From: Thioalkalivibrio thiocyanoxidans ARh2
GTDB taxonomy: Bacteria; Pseudomonadota; Gammaproteobacteria; Ectothiorhodospirales; Ectothiorhodospiraceae
Assembly (NCBI RefSeq): GCF_000385215.1
Contig: NZ_ARQK01000043.1
Span: forward strand, 1-64,000
Length of the DNA stretch: 64,000 bases
Direction: 5' to 3'
Both the position numbers and the translations under genes were made by a program. Below the pieces are notes generated by a model. The model was not told the DNA's origin. It saw only the letters and a list, made by a program, of their open reading frames with translations, and made no database searches. Below, piece after piece: positions 35,261-45,823 of this stretch (its first letter is position 1; the number at the start of each line of letters is the position of its first letter).

Positions 35261-36634
35261 ATGAATCTGATCTTTCTCGCGCTGATCGTGATCGCCGTGG
35301 CCACGGCCGCGATCCGCGAGTTCCAGTCCACCGACCCCGACGAACAGCCAATGCAGGCCCTGTCCGAGGGCGCGATCGACGCCGCCGGCTCGGCAGTCGA
35401 ACTGGCGCTCGGGCTAGTCGGGGTAATGGCGCTGTTCCTCGGGCTGATGAAGATCGCCGAGGCCGGCGGCCTGCTGACCGTCCTCGCCCGCCTGCTGCGC
35501 CCGCTGATGACCCGCCTGTTCCCGTCGGTCCCGCCGGAGCACCCGGCGATGGGCGCGATGATCCTGAACTTCTCCGCCAACATCCTGGGGCTGGGCAACG
35601 CCGCGACCCCGTTCGGCATCCGCGCGATGCAGGAGCTGGAGAAGCTGAACCCGCACCCGGGCACCGCGACCAATGCGATGGCGCTGTTCCTGGCGATCAA
35701 CACCTCCAGCATTACGCTGCTGCCCACCGGGGTGATCGCGCTGCGTGCCTCGCTGGGTTCCGAGGCCCCGGCGGCGATCCTGCCGACCACGCTGTTCGCC
35801 ACCCTGTTCGCGACCATCGCCGGCATCACCAGTGCCCTGATCCTGCAGCGCTATTTCCGCAGTCCGGCCCCCACCCGCTCGATCGACGCGGATGCCTCCG
35901 CCGGCTCCGACGAACTGGAAGACACGATCCGGGAAGCGAGCCAGGACAGCACCGAACCGGCGAAGGCCGAGAATCGCGAGCAGGACAGCGCCCAACCCGA
36001 TCAGCAGCCGATGAACATCGAGGTCCCCACCGAGGGCTACCCGGCCTGGGTCTCGATCCTGGTCCTGCTGGGGGTGCTGGCGATCATCCCGCTGACGATC
36101 GTGTACGGCCAGGCAATCGCCCCCTGGATCATCCCCGGGCTGGTAGTGGGGTTCCTGTCCTACGGGGTGATCCGCGGGGTGCCGGTCTACGAGGTCTTCG
36201 TCGAGGGGGCCAAGGAGGGCTTCAACGTGGCCCTGCGCATCATCCCCTATCTGGTGGCGATCCTGGTCGCGGTGGGGATGCTGCGCGAGAGCGGCGCTCT
36301 AGGCATGTTCGTCGGGCTGGTCGGGCCACTGACGACCCCGTTCGGCCTGCCGGCCGAGGCCCTGCCGATGGCCCTGCTGCGTCCGCTGTCCGGCTCCGGC
36401 GCCTACGGCATCATGGCCGGCATCATGCAGGACCCGGCCACCGGCCCGGACACCCATGTCGGCATCCTGGTCTCCACCCTGCAGGGCTCGACCGAGACGA
36501 CCTTCTACGTGCTCGCCGTGTACTTCGGCGCGATCGGCGTCAAGCGCGTACGCCACACCCTGGCCGCGGCGCTGACGGCGGACGCCGTCGCGGTGATCGC
36601 GGCCGTGACCATCGTAGCCATCCTGTTCCTGTAA
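35261..36634 (+). CDS. SpmA-SpmB fusion membrane protein
   Basis: A 457-residue membrane protein combining both spore-maturation protein families in one chain. Residues 1-205 match SpmA (NFSANILGLGNAATPFGIRA, then SSITLLPTGVIALR). Residues 255-457 match SpmB (the nucleoside-recognition/gate family pattern with LLRPLSGSGAYGIM and STETTFYVLAVYFGAIG). About 50 acidic, disordered residues (210-260) link them. In Bacillus the two proteins act in spore-core dehydration; here there is no spore, so the role is unknown, perhaps transport of a small solute. Start ATG 35261. It is the third gene of a likely operon with the DsrE-like protein and the SDR. Confidence 0.85.
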   Translation: MNLIFLALIVIAVATAAIREFQSTDPDEQPMQALSEGAIDAAGSAVELALGLVGVMALFLGLMKIAEAGGLLTVLARLLRPLMTRLFPSVPPEHPAMGAMILNFSANILGLGNAATPFGIRAMQELEKLNPHPGTATNAMALFLAINTSSITLLPTGVIALRASLGSEAPAAILPTTLFATLFATIAGITSALILQRYFRSPAPTRSIDADASAGSDELEDTIREASQDSTEPAKAENREQDSAQPDQQPMNIEVPTEGYPAWVSILVLLGVLAIIPLTIVYGQAIAPWIIPGLVVGFLSYGVIRGVPVYEVFVEGAKEGFNVALRIIPYLVAILVAVGMLRESGALGMFVGLVGPLTTPFGLPAEALPMALLRPLSGSGAYGIMAGIMQDPATGPDTHVGILVSTLQGSTETTFYVLAVYFGAIGVKRVRHTLAAALTADAVAVIAAVTIVAILFL

Positions 36635-36655
36635 CGCGTCTCCCGCGCAGCGCGG

Positions 36656-36862
36656 TCAGTTCGGCGGACCGCCGGGATTGATGTCCTTGTCCTTGACGAT
36701 GAAGTAGACACCGATCGCGGCCAGCGCCATCCACAGCACCAGCGCGATCACCCCGAGGTATTCCCACAGGGTGACAAAGAAGAACAGCATCAGCGCGGCC
36801 GCGCCGAGGAAGATATTGCCGATCACGAAGTTCGAGGGACGGCGGGATCCGTTGTCGGACAT
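36656..36862 (-). CDS. Small two-helix membrane protein
   Basis: A 68-residue protein with two hydrophobic helices (about 14-34 and 36-56) and a short charged tail ending in NPGGPPN. ATG 36862 has a CAGGAG ribosome binding site, which excludes the longer upstream frame. No family recognised. It follows the 72-residue gene by 32 bp on the same strand and may be co-transcribed with it. Confidence 0.7.
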   Translation of the reverse strand: MSDNGSRRPSNFVIGNIFLGAAALMLFFFVTLWEYLGVIALVLWMALAAIGVYFIVKDKDINPGGPPN

Positions 36863-36894
36863 TCCAGGCTCCTGAGGGAACAGCGCGCGAGTCG

Positions 36895-37113
36895 CTACTG
36901 CTTCTTGTAGGGGGCGAAGTCGAACTGTCCGGCGGTCATGTCGTCCCACAGTTCGCTCTGCAGCACGGCCAGCAGCTTGAACAGCTTGCGTAGTTCCGGG
37001 TCGTCCATGAACCGCTGGTCCTCGCTGGCCTTAAGCGCCTCGACCAATGTTGCACACTGCTCGCGGCTGATCCCGAGGACATTCAGGCCCTCTTCTCCCA
37101 TCTCGACATCCAT
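36895..37113 (-). CDS. Small conserved-looking hypothetical protein
   Basis: A 72-residue cytoplasmic protein, acidic and helical, with no signal peptide or membrane segment. It has one Cys (CATLVEAL). The pattern ELRKLFKLLAVLQSELWDDM suggests a single amphipathic helix bundle. GGAG lies upstream of ATG 37113. I do not recognise the family. It lies between the RND operon and the small membrane protein. Confidence 0.65.
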   Translation of the reverse strand: MDVEMGEEGLNVLGISREQCATLVEALKASEDQRFMDDPELRKLFKLLAVLQSELWDDMTAGQFDFAPYKKQ

Positions 37114-37188
37114 CGGGTAACTCCGGTTCGGTCAAGGCGACGATTGTAGCGGCTCGCACGCCGGCAGCGAAAACGCCGGACCCGTGCT

Positions 37189-37218
37189 CCGGCATTGCGC
37201 CCGCAGGCGCAATGCCGG
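37189..37218. terminator. Perfect 13-bp hairpin downstream of the RND pump gene
   Basis: CCGGCATTGCGCC (37189-37201) and GGCGCAATGCCGG (37206-37218) pair without mismatch around a four-base loop, eight bases after the pump stop codon. There is no T-run, so it is either a Rho-type mRNA end or a REP-like element. Confidence 0.6.
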
Positions 37219-37225
37219 GTGACAC

Positions 37226-40200
37226 CTACGCCGCCTGGGCGCGGATGAGCTCGACCCGGTTGCGCACGTACAGGTAGTACAGCACCGGGATGATCACCAG
37301 CGTCAGCAGGGTGGAGACGAACACGCCGAAGATCAGCGAGATCGCCAGGCCGGAGAAGATCGGGTCGTCGAGGATGAACCCGGCGCCGACCATCGCCGCC
37401 AGCCCGGTCAGGATGATCGGCTTGGCGCGCACCGCACCCGCGTGCACCACCGCCTCGATCACCTCCACGCCGCGGCGGATCTCCTCGTTGATGAAGTCCA
37501 CCAGCAGGATCGAGTTGCGCACGATGATCCCGGCCAGCGCGATCATCCCGATCATCGAGGTCGCGGTGAACTTGGCGTCCATAAAGAACGCATCCATGAA
37601 CGCATGCCCCGGCATCACCCCGATCACGGTCAGCGGGATCGGCGCCATGATGATCAGCGGCACCATGTAGGAGCGGAACTGCGCCACCACCAGCAGGTAG
37701 ATCAGGATCAGGCCCACCGAGTAGGCGATGCCCATGTCGCGGAAGGTCTCGTAGGTCACCTGCCACTCGCCGTCCCACTTCAGCGAAAAGTTGTACGGGT
37801 TGTCCGGCTGGCTGATGAACAGCTGCTCCAGCGGCTCGCCGTAGGCCATCGGCGTGTCGCGCAGGCCGAAGAACATGTCGAACATGCCGTACAGCGGGCT
37901 GTCCAGCCCGCCGGCCAGGTCGCCCATCACGTACACTACCGGCAGCAGGTTCTTGTGGTGGATCGAGTGCTCGAGGGTCGAGTCCACCACGTTGACGACC
38001 TCGGACAGCGGCACCAGGGTGCCGTCGCGCGAGCGCACCTTGAGCCCCAGCACCGGGTCCAGGCTGCCCTTCTCGGCCTGCTCGAACTCGAGCCGCACGG
38101 GCACCGCGTACTTCACGTTGGAGCCATAGAGGTAGGTCACGTCCTCGCCGGACAACGCGGTCTCGATGGCCTTGACCACCGCCTGCTGCGACACGCCCAG
38201 GCGCGCGGCCCGTTCGCGATCCACCTGCAGGATCTTCTTCGGCCCCGGGTATTCCACCGAGTCGTCGATGTCGGTGATGCCCTCGGTGTTCTCGAATACC
38301 TCGCGCACCTTTTTGGCGACCTCGATCTGGCCCGCATAGTCCGGGCCGTAGATCTCGGCCACGATCGGCGACATCACCGGCGGCCCCGGCGGGACCTCGA
38401 CCACCTTCACCGCCGCCTCGTGGCGGTCGGCGATCGCGTTAATCGCCTCGCGCACGCCGAGGGCGATGTCGTGGCTCTTGCGCGAGCGCTCGGACTCGTG
38501 GGTCAGGTTCACCTGGATGTCCCCGACATGGCTGCCCTCGCGCAGGTAGTACTGCCGCACCAGGCCGTTGAAGTTGATCGGCGCGGCCGTGCCCGCATAG
38601 GTCTGCACGTTGTCGACCTCCGGCACGGTCTTCAGGTAGTCGGCCATCTCGGACAGCACCATCGAGGTGCGCTCCAGGCTGGTCCCCTCCGGCATGTCCA
38701 GCACCACCTGGAACTCCGACTTGTCGTCGAACGGCAGCATCTTCATCACCACCAGCTGGAAGTAGGCCAGCGAGACGGAGCCCAGGATCAGCACCAGCGT
38801 GCCGACCCACAGCGCGAGACGGTTGGCCTTCTTGCGCCCGCCGGTCCCGAGGAACGGCAACAGCAGGGTATTGAAGATCTTCATCAGCCCGGCGGAGGCG
38901 CTCTCGCCCTCCGGGCCATGACCGCCAACCGCCGGGGCCGCGTGCTCGTGCTGCTCGGCCTGACGCCGCAGGACCTTGTAGGTCAGCCACGGCGTGACCA
39001 CATAGGCCACCGCCAGCGAGATGATCATCCCCATCGAGGCATTGATCGGGATCGGGCTCATATACGGCCCCATCAGGCCGGTGACGAAGGCCATCGGCAG
39101 CAGCGCCGCGATCACGGTGAAGGTCGCCAGGATCGTCGGCCCGCCGACCTCGTCGACCGCATGGGGGATGGCCTCGAGGAACTTCTTGCCCCCCTGGACC
39201 ATGTGCCGGTGGATGTTCTCCACCACCACGATCGCATCGTCCACCAGGATCCCGATGGAGAAGATCAGCGCAAACAGGGACACGCGGTTGAGCGTGAAGC
39301 CGTAGGCCCAGGAGGCAAACAGCGTGATCGCCAGCGTAATCACCACCGCCACGCCGACGATGAAGGCCTCGCGCCAGCCCAGCGCGATCCAGACCAGGAT
39401 CACCACCGAGGCGGTCGCGAGGATCAGCTTCTGAATCAGGGTATTCGCCTTGTCGTCGGCGGTCGCCCCGTAGTTGCGGGTGATCGTGGTCTCGATACCG
39501 TCCGGGATATAGGTGCCGCGCAGCTGCTCCAGCCGCTCGATCAGGGCATCGGCGATGTCCGGGGCGTTGGTGCCCGGCTGCTTGGCGATCGCCACGGTAA
39601 CCGCCGGGTGGCTCTCGCCGACACGCGCGTGATCCCCGGCCGCTGCGCCATGGGCAAAGCGCACATGCTCGGTCGCATACGCCGGGCCCTGGATCACCTC
39701 GGCGACATCGGACAGGTAGATCGGGCGGTCGTCGTGCATGCCGACCACGAGGCCGGCAAAGGCCTCCGGTTCGGTGATGAAATCGCCGGCCTGGATCAGG
39801 ACCTCCTGGTCGTCCTGGTAGAGCCGGCCGGCATCGCGCGAGAAGTTCGAGGCCTGCAGGCTGTCGCGCAGGTCATCCACCGACAGGTTGTAGGCGGACA
39901 GCGTCTCCGGCTTGAAGCGCACATGCACCACATGATCCGGACCACCGACGGTATAGATGTCACGGGTGCCGGGGACACGCTTGAGTTCGGATTCCAGCGC
40001 ATGCGCCACCCGCAGCAGGTCATGACCGCCGCGATCCTCATCCTCGGTCCACAGCGTCACGTTGACGATCGGCACGTCGTCGATACCCATCGGCTTGATG
40101 ATCGGCTCGCCAACCCCCAGGCCCTCGGGCAGCCAGTCCTGGTTGGAGAACACCTGGTTGTACAGGCGCACGAGCGCCGCGGTGCGGTCCTCGCCGACCT

Positions 40201-40531
40201 CGAACTGGATGGTGACCTGCGCCATGTTCGGGCGCGAGGTCGAATAGATGTCGTCGATGCCCTCGATCTCCGAGAGCACCTGCTCGGCCGGTGTCGCCAC
40301 CAGTTGCGCGACCTCCTCGGCGCTCGCCCCGGGGAACGGGATGAACACATCGGCCATGGTCACGTTGATCTGCGGCTCTTCCTCGCGCGGGGTCACGAGG
40401 ATCGCGAACAGCCCCAGCAGCAGGCCCAGCAGGGCCAGCAGAGGCGTGATCTGGGTCGTCAGGAAGGCCTGGGCGATGCGCCCGGAGATCCCCATGCGGC
40501 CGGATGCCGCGTCCGTGCTGGCATCACTCAT
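37226..40531 (-). CDS. RND family efflux permease (HAE1/AcrB-like)
   Basis: A 1101-residue inner-membrane proton-driven pump. One hydrophobic segment at about 25-45 starts the chain, followed by a large periplasmic porter domain, and the pattern repeats in the second half, giving the 12-helix RND plan. Helix 4 has SIGILVDDAIVVVEN with the paired Asp used for proton relay. The conserved helix 10-11 region (GMIALAGIIVRNSILLVDFI) is present. A pump of this type exports organic compounds or drugs rather than metals, because it lacks the Met triad that I would expect of CusA; this is inference. The gene overlaps its adaptor by eight bases. No outer-membrane channel gene is nearby, so it would borrow a TolC-like partner. 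Confidence 0.92.
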   Translation of the reverse strand: MSDASTDAASGRMGISGRIAQAFLTTQITPLLALLGLLLGLFAILVTPREEEPQINVTMADVFIPFPGASAEEVAQLVATPAEQVLSEIEGIDDIYSTSRPNMAQVTIQFEVGEDRTAALVRLYNQVFSNQDWLPEGLGVGEPIIKPMGIDDVPIVNVTLWTEDEDRGGHDLLRVAHALESELKRVPGTRDIYTVGGPDHVVHVRFKPETLSAYNLSVDDLRDSLQASNFSRDAGRLYQDDQEVLIQAGDFITEPEAFAGLVVGMHDDRPIYLSDVAEVIQGPAYATEHVRFAHGAAAGDHARVGESHPAVTVAIAKQPGTNAPDIADALIERLEQLRGTYIPDGIETTITRNYGATADDKANTLIQKLILATASVVILVWIALGWREAFIVGVAVVITLAITLFASWAYGFTLNRVSLFALIFSIGILVDDAIVVVENIHRHMVQGGKKFLEAIPHAVDEVGGPTILATFTVIAALLPMAFVTGLMGPYMSPIPINASMGMIISLAVAYVVTPWLTYKVLRRQAEQHEHAAPAVGGHGPEGESASAGLMKIFNTLLLPFLGTGGRKKANRLALWVGTLVLILGSVSLAYFQLVVMKMLPFDDKSEFQVVLDMPEGTSLERTSMVLSEMADYLKTVPEVDNVQTYAGTAAPINFNGLVRQYYLREGSHVGDIQVNLTHESERSRKSHDIALGVREAINAIADRHEAAVKVVEVPPGPPVMSPIVAEIYGPDYAGQIEVAKKVREVFENTEGITDIDDSVEYPGPKKILQVDRERAARLGVSQQAVVKAIETALSGEDVTYLYGSNVKYAVPVRLEFEQAEKGSLDPVLGLKVRSRDGTLVPLSEVVNVVDSTLEHSIHHKNLLPVVYVMGDLAGGLDSPLYGMFDMFFGLRDTPMAYGEPLEQLFISQPDNPYNFSLKWDGEWQVTYETFRDMGIAYSVGLILIYLLVVAQFRSYMVPLIIMAPIPLTVIGVMPGHAFMDAFFMDAKFTATSMIGMIALAGIIVRNSILLVDFINEEIRRGVEVIEAVVHAGAVRAKPIILTGLAAMVGAGFILDDPIFSGLAISLIFGVFVSTLLTLVIIPVLYYLYVRNRVELIRAQAA

Positions 40532-41573
40532 CGGCGCCCACCTGCTGATGCTCCTTCAGGTAGATCGCCGCATGCACCGGGTCCAGCGCCACGCGCTCGC
40601 CCTCGCTCAGGCCTCCAAGGATCTCGATGTACCCGTCGTGCGTGCGCCCGACACGGACCTGACGGAAACGCACCCGGTCCTCGTCGTCGATCACGTACAC
40701 AGCGGTGACCTCGCTGCGATAGACGACGGCATCGCGCGGGACGGTCAGGCGCTCGACCTCGTCCAGGAAGAACGCCGTCTTCACGAACATGCCGGGGAAC
40801 AGACCCAGGTCCTCCTGCTCCGGCAGGTTCACGCGGATACGGAAGGTGGAACTCGCCGGATCGGCATAGGGGAAGATAGTCAGGCTCTCGGCCGCGAGCC
40901 GCTGGTCGTCATTCAGCAGCACCTCGGCCTCGCGGCGCTCGCGCACCGCGTGGATCAGGCGCTGCGGGATATCCACCTCCACGCGCAGACGGTCCAGGCT
41001 AATCCCCGAGAGCAGCGGCGAGCCGGGGCTGACCGACTCCCCGAACTCCACGTGGCGCTCGGTAACGATTCCGGAAAACGGCGCGAACACTTCGGTGTAA
41101 CCAAGCTGCTCGCGGGCCTCCTCGACGCGGGCCTCGGCCGAGCGCAAACGCGCCCGGGCCGATTCCAGCTCGGCCTCCGCGCGCTCGAATTCCGAACGCG
41201 ATACCACACCCCGCTCGAATACGTCCTGGATGCGGTTGAACTCGGAGCGTGCCTCGCCAAAGCGGGCACGGGCTTCGGCCAGATCGCCCTCGGCCTGGCT
41301 CACACGCGCCTGCTGCTCGGAATCGCTAATGCGCAACAGCAGCTCGTCCGCCTCGACGAAGTCGTCTACGTCGACGTAGATCTCGCGCACCCGGCCGGAG
41401 GTCTGCGCCGAGATCGTGGAACGCTGCACGGCCTCGACTCGGCCATCCAGAATGCGCTCCTGCGCGAGCGTCTGACGCTCTGCGGTCGCGGTCTCGAACG
41501 GGAAATCCGCCTGGGCGGAGAAGGGCAACAACAACAGGCCCCAGAGGGCCGGGCGCATCCACTTGAGTGTCAT
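40524..41573 (-). CDS. RND periplasmic adaptor (HlyD/AcrA-like membrane fusion protein)
   Basis: A 349-residue adaptor. Residues 1-23 are a Sec signal peptide without a lipobox Cys, so it is not a lipoprotein, unlike AcrA. The barrel-sandwich hybrid domain (45-70 and about 165-190) flanks an alpha-helical hairpin (about 90-160) full of Glu/Ala/Arg heptads. Beta-barrel and membrane-proximal domains follow (GMFVKTAFF, VTAVYVIDDEDRVRFRQV, IEILGGLSEGERV). ATG 41573 is preceded by AAGGAAC. It is first in the two-gene pump operon and lies downstream of a promoter covered by an operator-like palindrome. Confidence 0.92.
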   Translation of the reverse strand: MTLKWMRPALWGLLLLPFSAQADFPFETATAERQTLAQERILDGRVEAVQRSTISAQTSGRVREIYVDVDDFVEADELLLRISDSEQQARVSQAEGDLAEARARFGEARSEFNRIQDVFERGVVSRSEFERAEAELESARARLRSAEARVEEAREQLGYTEVFAPFSGIVTERHVEFGESVSPGSPLLSGISLDRLRVEVDIPQRLIHAVRERREAEVLLNDDQRLAAESLTIFPYADPASSTFRIRVNLPEQEDLGLFPGMFVKTAFFLDEVERLTVPRDAVVYRSEVTAVYVIDDEDRVRFRQVRVGRTHDGYIEILGGLSEGERVALDPVHAAIYLKEHQQVGADE

Positions 41574-41634
41574 CGGCTTCGTTCCTTGCGTGCTATCGAG
41601 CCCCTTGGGTCGAGATAAAGTGGGGTCGACATAT

Positions 41635-41650
41635 ATTAGCGTTTTCTAAT
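41635..41650. promoter_or_regulatory. ATTAG-N6-CTAAT palindrome, probable repressor operator
   Basis: ATTAG (41635-41639) and CTAAT (41646-41650) form an exact inverted repeat with AT-rich flanks, in sequence that is otherwise GC-rich. It abuts the -10 box and covers the expected start point of the pump promoter. Short AT-rich palindromes like this are bound by ArsR-family repressors such as BigR/YgaV (from memory). No ArsR gene is in the window. Confidence 0.6.
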
Positions 41651-41678
41651 TTATACGCCGATTGTGCGCCGACGGCAA
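41650..41678 (-). promoter_or_regulatory. Sigma-70 promoter of the RND pump operon
   Basis: On the minus strand TTGCCG (41678-41673) and TATAAA (41655-41650) are separated by exactly 17 bp. The start would be near 41643, giving a leader of about 70 nt to ATG 41573. Confidence 0.65.
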
Positions 41679-41801
41679 CGCCGACGCCCGGAAATACCTT
41701 GCCGTGAGTATAGCTATATCGTCAGGCAGCGCACCCCGGACTGCACGGCCCGTCCGCTGGCCGTATCATGTGGCGCCGTAGCCAACCGAAGGGGAACCGA
41801 G

Positions 41802-42143
41802 ATGCCGCTGCTGCGAGTCGAGACCAACACCGTCCTGCCCGACGATCCCGCGGGCCTGTGCCAGCGCCTGTCTGCGCAGGTCGCCGACTGGCTGGGCAAG
41901 CCCGAGGGCTACGTGATGGTCGCCTGCACGCACAACCCGGCGATGTGCTTCGCCGGCAGCAGCGACCCGCTCGCCTACTGCGAGCTGAAGAGCATCGGTC
42001 TGCCCGAAGGCCTGACCCGCGAGCTGTCGCGCAAGCTGTGCGACGCCCTGCAGGCCGAACTGGGCCTGGACCCGGCCCGCGTCTACATCGAATTCGCCGA
42101 CGCCCCGCGCCATTTCTGGGGCACCAACGGCACCACGTTCTGA
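41802..42143 (+). CDS. MIF-like tautomerase (phenylpyruvate tautomerase family)
   Basis: A 113-residue protein starting MPLLRVETN. Pro2 becomes the N-terminal catalytic base after Met removal. The family blocks are [12 protein letters not shown], the short [18 protein letters not shown] strand, and the C-terminal [20 protein letters not shown]. Size fits the MIF trimer-forming fold. The physiological substrate in bacteria is unclear. ATG 41802 follows GGGGAA. Upstream, a perfect TATAGCTATA palindrome (41709-41718) lies in the region shared with the pump promoter and may be a control site. proS follows 58 bp downstream. Confidence 0.88.
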   Translation: MPLLRVETNTVLPDDPAGLCQRLSAQVADWLGKPEGYVMVACTHNPAMCFAGSSDPLAYCELKSIGLPEGLTRELSRKLCDALQAELGLDPARVYIEFADAPRHFWGTNGTTF

Positions 42144-42201
42144 TCCTGCCCGGCACCGCCGGGCCCGACTCCACCCCTCAACCCGACAAGGCACTGCCCC
42201 G

Positions 42202-43914
<1,713 letters not shown>

Positions 43915-43930
43915 ACCCGGGGCGACCACG

Positions 43931-45793
43931 ATGGAGGAGGTCGCCTTTACCCTGGAGATGGGGATCGTGTTCGGCCTGCTGGGGCTGACGATCCTGCTGT
44001 TCGTCACCGAGGTCATCCGGATCGACCTGGCGGCGCTGAGCGTGCTGTTCCTGCTCGGCATGGTGGCGCTGGTACCGGGCGTGGCGCCGATCGTCGAGGG
44101 CGACGAGCTGTTCTCGGGCTTCGCCTCGAACGCGGTGATCGCGATCATCGCGGTGATGATCATCGGCACGGGCCTGGACCGCTCCGGAGTGATGAACCGC
44201 CTGGCCGACCTGATCCTGCGCTTTGGCGGGCACACCGAACGCCGGGTGATGGCCACGACCTCGGGTGCCGTGGGCATCGTCACCAGCTTCATGCAGAACA
44301 TCGGGGCCGCCGCTCTGTTCATGCCGGTGATCAACCGCATCGGCGCGGCCGCGCGCATCCCGCGCTCGCGGCTGCTGATGCCGATGGGCTTTGCCGCGAT
44401 CGTCGGCGGCACCCTGACGCTGGTCGCCTCCAGCCCCCTGATCCTGCTCAATGACCTGATGCCCGGGCACCTGGACGACTTCGGGCTGTTCGACGTGACC
44501 CCGATCGGGCTGGCGCTGCTGGCCACCCTGATCCTCTACTTTGCGATCCTCGGGCACTGGGTTCTGCCAGCCCGCGAACCACACGACGAGGACCCGGACG
44601 AGAGCCGGGTGCAGACCACCTCGGCCTGGTTCCGCGATGTCTACGGGATGGACTTCGGCGTGCGCGAGGCGCGCCTGGGCGAGGAGAGCTCGCTGGTCGG
44701 GATGCGGGTGGGCGATTTCGAGGCGGCCTTCGGGGTGCATGTGGTGGGGGTAACCACGGGTGACGAGACGCGCATCGAGCCGAACCGCGACATCGAGCTG
44801 GAGCGCGGCGCCCACCTGGCCATCCTGGGCCCGGTCACCACCATCGAGAAGACCTGCGACAGCACCGGGACAATCCTCAAGGACCAACTCGACGTGTTTG
44901 CCAGGGCGATGTCCGCCCGCTACGCCGGCATCGCCGAGGTGATCGTGCCCCCCGGCTCCGACCTGATCGGCCAGAGCGTGCGCGACAAGGGGATGCGCCG
45001 GACCTACGGCATCTCGGTCCTGCGCATCCAGCGTGGGGACGACCGCATCGTCGACGAGGTCCCGGACACCCCGCTCAAGGCCGGCGACACCCTGGTCGTG
45101 CATACCCCGTGGGAGAACCTGCAGGCGCTGGAGGACGACCGCGACTTCGTCGTGGTCACCAGCCGCTACCCGCGCCGCCGCCGCGAAGCACCCGCCAGCC
45201 ATCGGCCGCTGGCCGCGCTCGGCTCGCTGGCGCTGGGCCTGGGGCTGGTGCTGTTCACCGACCTGCCACTGGCACTGGCCCTGCTGGGGGGTGCGCTGGG
45301 GATGATCTTCACCGGCGTGATCGCGATGGACGAGGCCTACCGCGGCATCAGCTGGAAGACGGTGTTTCTGCTGGCCTCGCTGATCCCGCTGGGGCTCGCG
45401 GTGGAGAACTCCGGCGCCGGCGAGTGGATCGCGACCAACGGCATGGCGCAGCTGGAGGGGATGCCGGTCTGGGTCCTGCAGGTCGCCGTGTTCCTGCTGG
45501 CCACCTTCTTCACGCTGGTGATGTCGAACGTGGGGGCCACGGTACTGCTGGTGCCGCTGGCGGCCAGCTTCGCCACTGTCGCCCAGGGCGTGGGCATCGA
45601 CGCCGATCCGCGGGTGTTCGCGCTGATCGTCGCGATTGCCGCATCCAACTCCTTCCTGCTGCCCACCCACCAGGTGAATGCCCTGATTATGGACCCGGGC
45701 GGCTACCGCGTAGCCGACTACCTGCGCGCCGGCTCGCTGATGACCTTGCTGTTCATGGTCGTCTCGCTGATGGTCATCAACCTGATCTTCTGA
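43931..45793 (+). CDS. SLC13/DASS-type permease with two RCK_C (TrkA-C) domains
   Basis: A 620-residue inner-membrane transporter. N-terminal helices (about 10-215) and C-terminal helices (about 425-620) flank a soluble central part (about 225-415) with two TrkA-C regulatory domains. Conserved SLC13 motifs include MQNIGAAALFMP in the first half and VMSNVGATVLLVPLA in the second, the two sodium/substrate hairpins. Relatives carry sulfate, dicarboxylates or other anions. In a sulfur oxidiser sulfate is a fair guess, but nothing here proves it. Start ATG 43931; it follows proS closely and ends convergent with dnaQ. Confidence 0.85.
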   Translation: MEEVAFTLEMGIVFGLLGLTILLFVTEVIRIDLAALSVLFLLGMVALVPGVAPIVEGDELFSGFASNAVIAIIAVMIIGTGLDRSGVMNRLADLILRFGGHTERRVMATTSGAVGIVTSFMQNIGAAALFMPVINRIGAAARIPRSRLLMPMGFAAIVGGTLTLVASSPLILLNDLMPGHLDDFGLFDVTPIGLALLATLILYFAILGHWVLPAREPHDEDPDESRVQTTSAWFRDVYGMDFGVREARLGEESSLVGMRVGDFEAAFGVHVVGVTTGDETRIEPNRDIELERGAHLAILGPVTTIEKTCDSTGTILKDQLDVFARAMSARYAGIAEVIVPPGSDLIGQSVRDKGMRRTYGISVLRIQRGDDRIVDEVPDTPLKAGDTLVVHTPWENLQALEDDRDFVVVTSRYPRRRREAPASHRPLAALGSLALGLGLVLFTDLPLALALLGGALGMIFTGVIAMDEAYRGISWKTVFLLASLIPLGLAVENSGAGEWIATNGMAQLEGMPVWVLQVAVFLLATFFTLVMSNVGATVLLVPLAASFATVAQGVGIDADPRVFALIVAIAASNSFLLPTHQVNALIMDPGGYRVADYLRAGSLMTLLFMVVSLMVINLIF

Positions 45794-45823
45794 CCGCGAT
45801 CGGACGCGCCGCGACGTCCGCCG

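Noticed and set aside
37442-40708. 1088-codon plus-strand frame opposite the RND pump
   Set aside because: It has His/Gln/Arg-rich nonsense composition and no domain; the minus-strand pump is unambiguous.
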